The notes under the pieces: model-generated | Databases searched by the model: none | Seen by the model: only the letters and a program-made list of their open reading frames with translations | What the model was told of the DNA's origin: nothing | IMG/VR virus record: IMGVR_UViG_3300029625_000050 | Span: 1 to 30,299 of that record | Reading direction: 5' to 3' (one strand) | DNA from: a virus | Length of the DNA stretch: 30,299 bases | Part shown: one piece after another, positions 22,301-30,226 of the stretch | Layout: each line of letters starts with the position of its first letter | Numbering within the stretch: position 1 is the first letter of the stretch | Made by a program: the position numbers and the translations under genes

Positions 22301-23112
22301 GCGTCCGCAAAGGCTTCTTCCGCAACCCGCGCCTGCCCGCGCGTGTCGAGGCGAAACTGCCGAGCGCCTGCATCGTCGCCGCAGTGGCCGGCGTGGCCAA
22401 CCATTTCGGCTATGGCCCGCTGAAAATCTGGGCGCTGTCACAGCACAGCGAGCCCTTCATGCCCGGCCTGCGCACCTGCAACGGCGGCGCCTACATTTTC
22501 CAGCGCCCCGGCCCCTTGGCGGTCGAGGAAACAGCCGGACTGCCGGTGCGGGTGCAAGACTCGGCCAGCATCCGCTGCATCTACGCCTACGTGCAGCGCG
22601 GCACGAGCGACCCCGGCGCGCAGCTCTTCACTGTCAAGCGGCGGCGCGCCGGCAGCGCGGAGTGGGAGCCGCTTGAATACATGGCTATCTGGACGTGGGA
22701 TCCGCCGCTGACCAGCACTTACGAGGGCAAGGCCCCGCCGGACCAGCGACGATTGCCTTACATGGACTGGGGCAACGTGATTCTCGACCCGATCACGGGC
22801 AGCCCTGACCCGCAGACGCTGACCGTCGGCTGGACGATCCAGGACGAGAACGCCTTCCTGCTCCGACCGGGCATGTGGATCCATCTCGGACTCGGGACGC
22901 CACATGAAGAATACGTGCGCGTGCTCTCCGTGAACCCGTCGAGCATGCAGTTCACGGCAATCGTGCGGCGGGACCATCCTGCGCAGACGTTCATCCAGCC
23001 GACCATCTGGCCGACGCCTGTGCTCATGGAGGGCGATGACTTGAGCTACGACATCTACCGCGTGCCGTCACCCGACCCGGGCGCGGATCTCACTGTCGTG
23101 ATTCAGACCTGA
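19366..23112 (+). CDS. Tail tip fusion: gpM-like, gpL-like iron-sulfur and gpJ-like hub domains
   Basis: A 1248-residue protein. Residues 20-135 resemble the small minor tail domain of the gene at 18349 (LRNFWEQKYGAFGAFTYN). Residues 150-345 match lambda gpL: after a beta domain come Cys295, Cys304, Cys325 and Cys335 (TCWKAFNSAACPFS, STRCDKG, NGCRAHG), the layout that binds a 4Fe-4S cluster in gpL. From about residue 350 to 830 it resembles the phage tail hub/attachment family (gpJ-like), with LRDWLQEILANCLGYYTFANGKLKLGV and FNHITANFADEDFGF. The remainder is beta-rich with VRVLSVNPSSMQFTAIVRRDHP. Lambda encodes M, L and J separately. No K (NlpC/P60) or I gene is present between them. Confidence 0.8.
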   Translation: MPEYLGNVPIPEITPSGVFPITPDYPLEVRRDHHVVVQQFGSGNAKIEQRFLLGTGARRFTIRKQRLRDADRIALRNFWEQKYGAFGAFTYNAPNDNGVGATPVICRFANEPLTWEMVADWACSLGVTLIEIPQTTPSYPLNQTVSRFPPEALKQALLAQVQEIIPLVRIVPKQQGYPSIYISDRRCIVGGQLYQARLIEFEGIAQSLGGESDEARFVCGNADRVMRALANDVDLYRAELEFALFHVGTGIKLDLWKGEIVDWSCDSGPEFQITAADGLYELNLPYPTRRISRTCWKAFNSAACPFSAQGALDLVHFPEADSTRCDKGFETANGCRAHGMADYFGGIVAKPQSVRIKDNSTGVWGFGRSTLTSVSLVADSIYDQVLPEIYTDSAMPVNAKIAMGRDESDFYSAVGIVGEGPLGAYGTGHKLDGQYHHGYPGSLGLLENLGPDPNPTAFGFDTDAPVITERAAGTAFVMIRRSDAKGLQLSRLSEHAMEVIVAQGLGGWTWTAPGNRTWRPALTNPIWIAVNMLLRARGIRMGANATAQQLDFAETLFDVDASVAAASICDEQVSKLVGTGTETQFKFRGVLQEQKPLRDWLQEILANCLGYYTFANGKLKLGVRVNSSAVEAFTEGNILFRSLQLAPLRPSFNHITANFADEDFGFVANSVSLYDIDHAELVGGGAGPLFLKSSLNLAGTSSKSQAARIITVRLREELGGITPAEWKAARQVAFRTTVLALNTEPGMVCSLTHPDMPGGSGEFRVTGWRLNKDYSIDIQGRTVTDSMYDLVAGPKPADVVPEPPSEEIFIDTGVPGVLSGTPKLGDYGTFVLDDMDVAPDATGNRNIVGAREITLTLYYVDELTTDLWASIDQPLGKSTDPATVICTVNPDTGRVFRVGDFVVFNDESADPDNPGRRSYECAQIIGPGAEGDVVPSGTFVLQRAYPGVPGGQATFGTLRCAHPAGIRFYKLDKKTFTFSVRKGFFRNPRLPARVEAKLPSACIVAAVAGVANHFGYGPLKIWALSQHSEPFMPGLRTCNGGAYIFQRPGPLAVEETAGLPVRVQDSASIRCIYAYVQRGTSDPGAQLFTVKRRRAGSAEWEPLEYMAIWTWDPPLTSTYEGKAPPDQRRLPYMDWGNVILDPITGSPDPQTLTVGWTIQDENAFLLRPGMWIHLGLGTPHEEYVRVLSVNPSSMQFTAIVRRDHPAQTFIQPTIWPTPVLMEGDDLSYDIYRVPSPDPGADLTVVIQT

Positions 23113-23273
23113 TTCCCGTTCCGGTCGTGGAAGTCCCTGTTCCACTTGAGCTCGCGCTGCCCCGCGCGATCTTCCTCCTTGGCGCGATCTCTGGATGACC
23201 TTGCGCGATGAGGCAAAAACGTGACTACCAGCGCGATGATGATGAGCGCAACGGGAATCCACAGGCCGAGCAT
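23103..23273 (-). CDS. Antisense 56-residue single-span membrane protein
   Basis: The gap after the tip gene is filled by a minus-strand frame too short for usual ORF cut-offs. It starts at ATG 23273-23271 and ends at TGA 23105-23103, overlapping the tip gene end by ten bases. The product opens MLGLWIPVALIIIALVVTFL, a clear transmembrane helix, and continues with a highly charged tail (HRARSSRDRAKEEDRAGQRE, then KWNRDFHDRNG). TAGGAT lies nine bases upstream and could act as an AGGA ribosome site or as an extended -10 (TGC before it). This is the only gene on the minus strand inside the late operon. The protein-like segregation of hydrophobic and charged residues argues that it is real. Confidence 0.55.
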   Translation of the reverse strand: MLGLWIPVALIIIALVVTFLPHRARSSRDRAKEEDRAGQRELKWNRDFHDRNGNQV

Positions 23274-23299
23274 GCTTTGTTGATCCTAGCACGAACGAG

Positions 23300-26200
23300 A
23301 TGTCTTCGGACATTGTAAGGCTCTTCGACCCTCGCCGTACGATCCAGCTTCAGGGCTTTTCCGGCCGCGCGGCGACCACCACGCTCCATGACGCCACTGA
23401 GACCGGCTTTCAGATCTCAGGCATCTTCCAGGCGGCCGAAGATTTCGCCAATGTCCAACTCTTTTCCGCCTACGATTACTTCAACCATCTGCGCCTCAAA
23501 CCGCTCCCGGTGACGGACCTCTCCGGGCTGACCCTCCAGTACGACATGGAGGTGCTACCCGTGAATGGCGAGGAGGGCAATGTCCGGCCGGATTGCCCGC
23601 GGTATCCAAGCGTGGGTTGGGACAAGCTCACCATCACCACAGGCGCCGGGGACATCTACGAGGTCCCGGTCATGAACCACGCAGCGTTTGTGGCCGGCGG
23701 TGTCACTCCGGGGCGATTCGAGTTTGAACTGCAGGACCGTGATGAAGCCATCCTGGATTCCCTCCTGATCGGTCATCCGACGCCAGCGTTGACCGACAAA
23801 GTCTATGTCTACTTCATGGGGACCCGCTGGTCGTGCTCGTCAGCCGAGGCGATCGGATTCTGCGGCCTGGAAACCGCAATCACCCGGGATATCGGCAATC
23901 CGGATGCCCCATCGACAGATCAGGCCATTTGGTGGCAAGGGGATCCGTGGTTCTACCACAACTTTGCTGTCAACAACACCACTGTGGCCGTGCGGGAAGG
24001 CTTGTTCGCCAACGCGGCCGAGATCGCTTCGTTCTTTTCATCATGGTTCAACGCCAACATGGGCAGCCTGGTGGGCTGTACGGCCTCCGGCAATGTGGTG
24101 ACCGTGACGTTGCAGCCAGGGCAGAACGGCCCCGTGGTCGTCTGGTCAAACAGCGGCTCCGGATCGGCCACGCTTACACGGTTTGTGCCGGGAATCTATA
24201 CCGTGCGGGTGCAATCCTCAGCCGAGATGCGTCCCGGGGATTATGTCGGCATCGATATTGGCGCAGCCAACGATGAGGTCGTGAAAGTGATCTCCGTGGC
24301 CTCCGGCAATTTCACGGCCTATTTCGCCAAACGCCATGCGGCCGGAGCCGTCTGCCGCGTGCTGCCGCGGGCGCGGCATTTCGGCCGCGTGCTCAAGAGC
24401 CGCATGGTGGACGGCCCGCAGCCGGACTACGGCGACCAGCCGTCGAGCCTCGCGGTCGACGAATTCAAGACGACAGACAAGTCCGCAACACTCAAACTGA
24501 AGCTGGCCGGCCCGCTCGGACAGTACGGGCGCGATGCAAATGGCATCCCAGTGCGCGTCTCCGCCGACCCGGCCAATCAGATCGTCGGGCTGCAGGACGG
24601 CGCTACGGTCATTTCCACGGCCGTGCAAGGCGCTGCAAACACGCGCGTCTACCGATTCACGTTCCCCTTCGTCGCGCTGTCCGGCTACAAGAACGGAGAC
24701 CGCCAGGCGTTGGTGCCTGTGCCTGCCACCGACATTGTCAAGATCCACCTCACCTTTGCGCCGCGCTTCGAGGATGTGGAGGCAGGGCTGCGGGAAGGCG
24801 GGCGGCTGAAGCAGGCCGTTGCGGCCTCGCCCGCCGGGACAGAGGAGGAGTGGCATCTCACGAACGCTGAGGAGATGCCCGCAGGGCGCAAGTACTATGT
24901 CGGCACGCCGAGCATCGAGGAACGGATTTCCTGCATCGCCAACTTCGGCCTCCAGAAGCCGAACCCGAATGATCCGGCCACGTGGTATTACCGCGTCATT
25001 GTGCGCCGCGGCGAGGATTCCTCGGCGCCGCAAGCCTGGCCGGCAGGCACGCGCATCCAGCGGATCTCGACCATCACCGGGACGCGCTCGGACATCGAGT
25101 GGCAGGTGCGCATCTCAAACCTCACGGTCACCGGTGACCGAACGTTAAAGGTCGGCGGCGGTGCGCCGCGGATCGAAGAATCGGATGGCCGCTGCCGGTA
25201 TGAGGGCTACTGGGAGGATTACCGCTACGGCACGGGCTGGCCCACGCAGTGGTGGTCGCTCGGCCACGCGAAACGCTGCGCGCCGACTGACGCCCAGGAT
25301 CGCCGCACGGTTACGATCCGATACTCCCACCCACGCGAGCACGATCTCTACCTCGGCACTTGGCTTGGCCGCGATGCCGGCCGGATTGCGGTCAGCATTG
25401 ATGGCGGCGCACCAGCGGTGCATGATCTCTACCTGAACGACTACAACGGCCTCGCGGCGATGAAGCGACTCACCACCGCGCTGCCTGGCGGGACGCACAC
25501 GGTCGAGATCCGCGCGCTGTTCGACAAACACCCATCCAGCAACGGCTATTACTTCTACTTCGACTACTTGTGGCCGCTAGAGCCGCAGAACCCGCCCGAT
25601 CCGCCCAAGGTCTATCCCGACGTCTCCCTCGCCATCGACTTCGACACCGACCACGGCTACAAGAAGCCGCCAGCCTGGCACGTTTGGCATCTGCAGAAGC
25701 TCGGCTTCCTCGGGCACGCCGACGTCTACATGGGCGTCTTCTGGAACAACAAGCGCCGGCGCGTTGAGGCGACTTATCCAAACTGCACAGTCGCCATCAA
25801 CGCCTGGGATCCTGACCAGCCGCTCTGGATCAACCTTTCCGGCACGACGCTCTACTTTTCGCCCGGCGCAGGTCTCTCGACCGAAGATATCGCCGCCCAC
25901 CTGCGCGCGATGATCAACGTCACCTTTCCGGGCGTCTGGTGCACCAGCGAGGGCGGATCGATTCACATCCGCTCCCGCGCACCCAGCTACATCTTTACGA
26001 TTGCGGCCAGTCCGCAATTGAGCATCTCTCAGGGCGCGCCGCCGCTTGACCAGCGGGGCGCCGAGGGCGACTGGGAGATGATCGACTCGATTTCGCCCGT
26101 GATGACCAACGGCGCGCGGAACTGGATCCGGGATCTCGCGCGCGAGTTCAAGCAGGCCGGCATCGGCGCCAGCTTCGCCTTCTCGATGGAGTGCTACCGC

Positions 26201-27121
26201 CCGCCTATGGCAATGGCCGCACGCTACTGGGACGGCGAGCCGGTCTTCCTGCCGATCCCGTCACACCAGATGCACTTCGGTCCGCGCGTCCGGAACTACC
26301 TCAAGCAAATGTACAAGGAGTGCGCCGACGAGATCGCCGCCGCCGGCATGCCCATCGTGCTCCAGTTCGGCGAGACGCAGTGGTGGTACTTCCCGAACGC
26401 CTCCGGCATGCCGTTCTACGACGACGACACGAAGGCGGCGTTCCAGGCCCGCTACGGGCGGCCTTTGCATCGGTTCCTGGCCAACACCGACTCGCCCAAC
26501 GACGACATCGAAGCGGCCAACTTCCTTCGGGACCGCATCTGGGAGTATTGCGCCGAGGTGATCAGCTACGTCCGGCGGTTCCATCCATCGGCGGTGTTTG
26601 AGTGCCTGTGGCCGCTCGACGCCAACCAGGGCAAGCCCGCGCCGGACCCGGCTTTCCGCGCGCTCAACTTCCACGTCAACCTGCCCAACGAATGGCAGAC
26701 CTCTGCCTACGGCGTGAAGTACTTCCGCGCGGAAGGGTTCGATTACGACGTCTGGCAGAAGAACGCACGGCTCATGCGCCAGACGCTCGAGTTCCCGCTG
26801 AAGCTCGGTCGCCCGCCGTCCGAATGCATGTACCTGGCCGGGATCTACGGCCCGCCCGATCCGCCGATGCGCGAGGCCTACGGCATGTGGCGCAACCGTG
26901 GCCTGCACTCGTTCTGCTTCTGGGCGCTCGACCAGTTCTGCCTGAACTCGCGCCCCGTGCCGCTGGAATCGGCAGCGGAGGCAGCCGCGACGCTGGCAAG
27001 TTATCACCGGCCCCGCGTCGCGCGCGCGGTCGAGACGCCCGTAGCCGCGGCCTATGCGCCGCCGGCAAGCAGCCGGATGAACACGTTCCGCTGCAATTCG
27101 AGGAGGATGAATGCCGAGTAA
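23300..27121 (+). CDS. Large tail protein with glycoside-hydrolase-like C-terminal domain
   Basis: A 1273-residue protein starting at ATG 23300. Residues 1-400 are a beta-rich phage domain (RLFDPRRTIQLQGF; FQAAEDFANVQLFSAYDYFN). Residues 634-762 look like a jelly-roll sugar-binding domain (YSHPREHDLYLGTWLGRDAGRIAVSIDGG; HTVEIRALF). Residues 774-1235 look like a TIM-barrel hydrolase: SLAIDFDTDH near the first strand, SFAFSMECYRPP (958-969), PIVLQFGETQWWYFPN (1018-1033, Glu1025), ECAEVISYVRRFHPSAVFECLWPLDAN (Glu1101) and GLHSFCFWALDQF (1201-1213). Glu1025 and Glu1101 stand where clan-A glycosidases have their acid/base and nucleophile. A tail-borne depolymerase that clears surface sugars is the likely role. 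Activity is inferred. Confidence 0.65.
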   Translation: MSSDIVRLFDPRRTIQLQGFSGRAATTTLHDATETGFQISGIFQAAEDFANVQLFSAYDYFNHLRLKPLPVTDLSGLTLQYDMEVLPVNGEEGNVRPDCPRYPSVGWDKLTITTGAGDIYEVPVMNHAAFVAGGVTPGRFEFELQDRDEAILDSLLIGHPTPALTDKVYVYFMGTRWSCSSAEAIGFCGLETAITRDIGNPDAPSTDQAIWWQGDPWFYHNFAVNNTTVAVREGLFANAAEIASFFSSWFNANMGSLVGCTASGNVVTVTLQPGQNGPVVVWSNSGSGSATLTRFVPGIYTVRVQSSAEMRPGDYVGIDIGAANDEVVKVISVASGNFTAYFAKRHAAGAVCRVLPRARHFGRVLKSRMVDGPQPDYGDQPSSLAVDEFKTTDKSATLKLKLAGPLGQYGRDANGIPVRVSADPANQIVGLQDGATVISTAVQGAANTRVYRFTFPFVALSGYKNGDRQALVPVPATDIVKIHLTFAPRFEDVEAGLREGGRLKQAVAASPAGTEEEWHLTNAEEMPAGRKYYVGTPSIEERISCIANFGLQKPNPNDPATWYYRVIVRRGEDSSAPQAWPAGTRIQRISTITGTRSDIEWQVRISNLTVTGDRTLKVGGGAPRIEESDGRCRYEGYWEDYRYGTGWPTQWWSLGHAKRCAPTDAQDRRTVTIRYSHPREHDLYLGTWLGRDAGRIAVSIDGGAPAVHDLYLNDYNGLAAMKRLTTALPGGTHTVEIRALFDKHPSSNGYYFYFDYLWPLEPQNPPDPPKVYPDVSLAIDFDTDHGYKKPPAWHVWHLQKLGFLGHADVYMGVFWNNKRRRVEATYPNCTVAINAWDPDQPLWINLSGTTLYFSPGAGLSTEDIAAHLRAMINVTFPGVWCTSEGGSIHIRSRAPSYIFTIAASPQLSISQGAPPLDQRGAEGDWEMIDSISPVMTNGARNWIRDLAREFKQAGIGASFAFSMECYRPPMAMAARYWDGEPVFLPIPSHQMHFGPRVRNYLKQMYKECADEIAAAGMPIVLQFGETQWWYFPNASGMPFYDDDTKAAFQARYGRPLHRFLANTDSPNDDIEAANFLRDRIWEYCAEVISYVRRFHPSAVFECLWPLDANQGKPAPDPAFRALNFHVNLPNEWQTSAYGVKYFRAEGFDYDVWQKNARLMRQTLEFPLKLGRPPSECMYLAGIYGPPDPPMREAYGMWRNRGLHSFCFWALDQFCLNSRPVPLESAAEAAATLASYHRPRVARAVETPVAAAYAPPASSRMNTFRCNSRRMNAE

Positions 27122-28982
27122 GTTTCCGAACTCCATCGACGACGCATCGAGCCTCTACTCGCCTGCCGACGCCTTCTCAGCCAAGCCGCTCGAAACGATC
27201 ACCACGATGCCGGTCTACGCCGGCGACACGACGATCAGCGTCGAGTCGACGGGCGTGGGCTTCCCTGATGAATATGGAATCCTCTCCATCGACGACGAGC
27301 TGATCGTCTACACCGGCAAGACCGCCACGCAGTTCACCGGCTGCCAGCGCGGAGCCTTCGGCACCGTTGCAGCGCAGCACGCTTCCGGCGCCACCGTGCG
27401 CGCCAACATGGTCTCGGCCTACATCAAAGCCCTTAAGGACGCCGTGCGCGCAGTCCAGCAGGACATTGGCACCGCATCGAGCCGCAACTACGTCCGCAAG
27501 GACGGCCCAGTGACGATCACCGGCCAGAAGAGCTTCGTCGACGGCGCGGAGTTCGGCTCGGGCACCAAGGCCGCGACCGGTCTGGTGCGCCTGCCGAACG
27601 GCGGGCCGATCAAGTGGCGCAAGGCAGACGGGTCCGGGGATCTCGGCCTGACTTTGGGCGCGAACGATCACCTGGTGGCCGATGCGATCATCGACTTCGC
27701 CCCTGGGCAGACCTTCGGCGCGTTCTCCTACCCGGACGCCGGCTACGGTAACAAGGGCATCGTGCAGATTGATCCAGCCGGAGGCCTCGCCGTCGATTCG
27801 GGCATCGTGTCCATGGCTCCCTCCGGGGCGGCGCCGGGCACTTACTCGAAGGTTACCGTCGATGCCAAGGGCCGTGTGACCGCCGGCGCAAACCTCGCCG
27901 CAGCCGACCTGCCCAGCCACACGCACACCGCCGCCGACATCGTGAGCGGTGAGTTCCCGCATAAGGTCCAAAAGGACGGAGCAGACGTCGGCACGCGCCG
28001 GGCACTCAATCTTGTCCAAGGGAACCGGGTCTCGCTCGCCGCCGCCGATGACCCAGCCAACGACCGGGTCAGCGTGACCATCAGCGCGAGCCCGCCGGAG
28101 GCGAGCGAGATCACCAACGCCCTTGGCTACATCCCGGCAAACCGCGCCGGCGAGCACTTCACCGGCCCGGTGGACTGCGGCCCGCATCAGACCATCGGCG
28201 GACCGCTAGAGAACATGGCGAAGCACTCGGAGAACTTCGCCGCAGCAACGTGGGACAAGAACGGCGGCTCCTGCTCGGTCACCTCGAACGCCGTGATCGC
28301 CCCGGACGGCCACCAGACGGCGGACGTCGTTACAGCAGTCACGGACACTCCCGTCATCCAGCAGCAAATCGCTGGCCTCGCGGACGGCGGGACCTACACC
28401 TTCTACATCTGGGTCCGGGTGCCTTCCGGCACCCGAAAGATCTCCCTCGCCATCGTCGACAATGCGTATGCCACCTACCTCGCCGGCCCCACCCAGATCA
28501 CGCTGACGACCTCGTGGCAGCGCTTCAAGATCGCCGGCGCGCTGGCGAGCGGCCAGACCGGCCTCTGGATCGTGGTTCGCCAGTTCGCAGCGAACGGTGA
28601 CGACTGGACCACCGGCGACATCCACCTCTGGGGTGCCTGCCTCCAGCAGGGAAACGATCCGCAGAAAGCTTACGCCCGCACCTGGGCTTCACAGACGCCG
28701 CACATCGCCTCCGGCCTCGCCGCTGGCCCCTCCGTCATCGCCGCCTCGGACCCGACCACATCGCCCCTCAAGATCCACGGCCCCGGCTCCAACCTTGCCG
28801 ACAGCACGCTGCTTGAGCTGACCCCCGCCGGCGAACTCATCCTGGCCGGCGGCTCCGGCAACGGCTACCGGTTCGCTGATCTTGGAGCGGCAAGCAACCC
28901 ATCCGGCTGGGCTGGCGTGATCCGGGTCAAGACACCGGCGGGAGCCACCCTTGGCTACATCCTGCTCTACTCGAACCCCTGA
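27111..28982 (+). CDS. Tail fibre with carbohydrate-binding-like domain
   Basis: A 623-residue protein overlapping the previous gene by 11 bases; AGGAGG (27101-27106) precedes ATG 27111. Residues 30-110 carry the small beta domain found at the start of many fibres (GDTTISVESTGVGFPDEYGILSIDDELIVYTG). Residues 240-280 contain GTYSKVTVDAKGRVTAG and SHTHTAADI, the histidine motif of trimeric phage fibres in which His pairs bind metal. Residues 366-525 look like a CBM4/9-type jelly roll (ENFAAATWDKNGGSCSV; TYTFYIWVRVPSGTRKISLAIVD; WQRFKIAGAL; LWGACLQQG). The C-terminus is GADLGAAS-like repeats ending LGYILLYSNP. It would recognise the host surface. Confidence 0.8.
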   Translation: MPSKFPNSIDDASSLYSPADAFSAKPLETITTMPVYAGDTTISVESTGVGFPDEYGILSIDDELIVYTGKTATQFTGCQRGAFGTVAAQHASGATVRANMVSAYIKALKDAVRAVQQDIGTASSRNYVRKDGPVTITGQKSFVDGAEFGSGTKAATGLVRLPNGGPIKWRKADGSGDLGLTLGANDHLVADAIIDFAPGQTFGAFSYPDAGYGNKGIVQIDPAGGLAVDSGIVSMAPSGAAPGTYSKVTVDAKGRVTAGANLAAADLPSHTHTAADIVSGEFPHKVQKDGADVGTRRALNLVQGNRVSLAAADDPANDRVSVTISASPPEASEITNALGYIPANRAGEHFTGPVDCGPHQTIGGPLENMAKHSENFAAATWDKNGGSCSVTSNAVIAPDGHQTADVVTAVTDTPVIQQQIAGLADGGTYTFYIWVRVPSGTRKISLAIVDNAYATYLAGPTQITLTTSWQRFKIAGALASGQTGLWIVVRQFAANGDDWTTGDIHLWGACLQQGNDPQKAYARTWASQTPHIASGLAAGPSVIAASDPTTSPLKIHGPGSNLADSTLLELTPAGELILAGGSGNGYRFADLGAASNPSGWAGVIRVKTPAGATLGYILLYSNP

Positions 28983-28992
28983 GGGAAAATCG

Positions 28993-29020
28993 CCGCGGGT
29001 ACGCCGTCTCGCACCCGCGG
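28993..29020 (+). other. Hairpin after the fibre gene
   Basis: CCGCGGGT (28993-29000) pairs with ACCCGCGG (29013-29020), an eight-base-pair stem with a 12-base loop, eleven bases after the fibre stop. There is no T-run after it, so it is not a standard intrinsic terminator. It may protect the 3' end of the late mRNA or mark the boundary of the accessory region. Confidence 0.4.
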
Positions 29021-29037
29021 CAACAATGGAGGAGACT

Positions 29038-29317
29038 GTGGCTGACTCTTCGGTCAGCTATATCCCATGGATATCAAAGTCCATGAGGTGGCGCAATGCC
29101 GGCCTGTTTGGGATGTTGCAAGCGTCAGGGGGAAAGATAATAATAATCGGGCTGGTTTCCATTGATCTGCCTCCATATATCGTTCGTCATGATCGAGACA
29201 CCACTGTAGAGTCAGCAGCCGTCCTTATTCTACGTCCATGCCTGTCGATCCGGGTTGTAAATTTGTCGTGGATCCCTGAGATGAAAAGCAGACAGCCGCC
29301 ACCTCTTAAACAGGACC
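29038..29317 (+). other. Lower-GC stretch with an uncertain reading frame
   Basis: This section is visibly richer in A and T than the rest (for example AAAGATAATAATAAT at about 29135-29149). A frame starts at GTG 29038 (or ATG 29026) behind TGGAGGAG and opens plausibly as VADSSVSYIPWISKSMRWRNAGLF. After about 35 residues it loses any protein character, and it would run 260 bases into the kinase gene (to 29577). CATGGA and TCCATG eight bases apart (about 29069-29088) form a small inverted repeat. I see no other gene. It may be a broken small gene or the control region of the kinase. Confidence 0.35.
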
Positions 29318-30223
29318 ATGACGTTTTCAAGCTATGGGAATGCCGAGAAAAAATGCCAGCAGCTCCGTGCGGAGCGTTATTTGAGACGCTTAACAGGCCG
29401 ATCGAGAGCGTCTCTCGTGGAGGCCGACGACGCCTGTCACTACGCCGTCAAGCCCCCGCGGAGGCTCTCAGCCTGCCGCGAGCTGATCCACGAGTGGATC
29501 GCCAGTCGGCTGCTGGCCAGACTGGGCATCCGGACCGCGGTTGTGCGGCCGATCGTTGTCAGCGAGGAAATCTCTAAGCAGTGCGGCTGGGATGCAGATT
29601 TACTCGATGCGGCTCGCGTCGATGGCGGCTGGCTCTGCGCGGCAGCAGCCTATCCGTGCGATCCGATCCGCGGTGTGATCTACGACTTCTGGCCGGATTC
29701 GATGGCGCACCTGGTTGTCAATGCGGACCATATCGTCGGCGCACTCGTAGCCGACGTGTGGATGGCTCACCAGGAGCCGCGGCAGGCGGTGTTTTACCGC
29801 GACGAGAACCGCGAGGTCTGGGCGATGATGATCGACCACGGCGCCGCACTGGGCGGATCCAACTGGGATGGTGCTGTCAGCACCTCCCTGCTCGGCATAG
29901 GCGCCCGGTGGGCATACAGAGGCTTGCACGGGATGGAAGAGCTGGATCGTTGGGCCGAGGCGGTCTGCAGGATCGAGGAGGATTGGATCAGGCAACTGTT
30001 TCGGGATGTTCCATCGCCTTGGCTTGGCGAAGGCGATGCGAGTCGCCTGGAGGAGCGTGCCGAGTGGCTGATTGCGCGCCGCGAGCCGTTGTCCGCGCTG
30101 CTATACGGCCTGATCCTGGCCGCGCCGGAGAGCTTTCCTTGCCTGCATCTGCGGATCCCTCCCCGCAGTGCACTCTCCCGCAGCACGATTTCGTTGGACA
30201 CTGATTTGCGATACAAGGAGTGA
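29318..30223 (+). CDS. HipA-like kinase
   Basis: A 301-residue protein beginning at ATG 29318, the only start in frame after a TGA at 29282; AGGA lies just before it. The family pattern is clear: HYAVKPPRR (Lys45, ATP lysine), CRELIHEWIASRLLARLGI (51-71), GVIYDFWPDS (119-128), VADVWMAHQEPRQAVFYRD (145-163) and VWAMMIDHGAALGG (167-180, Asp173 in the DFG-like position). These match the HipA-like kinase group common in soil bacteria. In E. coli HipA the loop is ATDGHAKN with a catalytic Asp; here the matching stretch is AHQEPRQ, so the Asp is replaced by Gln or Glu. It may be an inactive or re-tuned kinase. The position after the tail genes marks it as phage cargo. Confidence 0.8.
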   Translation: MTFSSYGNAEKKCQQLRAERYLRRLTGRSRASLVEADDACHYAVKPPRRLSACRELIHEWIASRLLARLGIRTAVVRPIVVSEEISKQCGWDADLLDAARVDGGWLCAAAAYPCDPIRGVIYDFWPDSMAHLVVNADHIVGALVADVWMAHQEPRQAVFYRDENREVWAMMIDHGAALGGSNWDGAVSTSLLGIGARWAYRGLHGMEELDRWAEAVCRIEEDWIRQLFRDVPSPWLGEGDASRLEERAEWLIARREPLSALLYGLILAAPESFPCLHLRIPPRSALSRSTISLDTDLRYKE

Positions 30224-30226
30224 AAG

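Noticed and set aside
28993-29020. Intrinsic terminator of the late operon
   Set aside because: The stem is good but no T-run follows, so I list it only as a hairpin.
29038-29577. Gene of 179 codons ahead of and inside the kinase
   Set aside because: It loses protein character after about 35 codons and overlaps the HipA-like gene by 260 bases in another frame; noted only as an uncertain frame.
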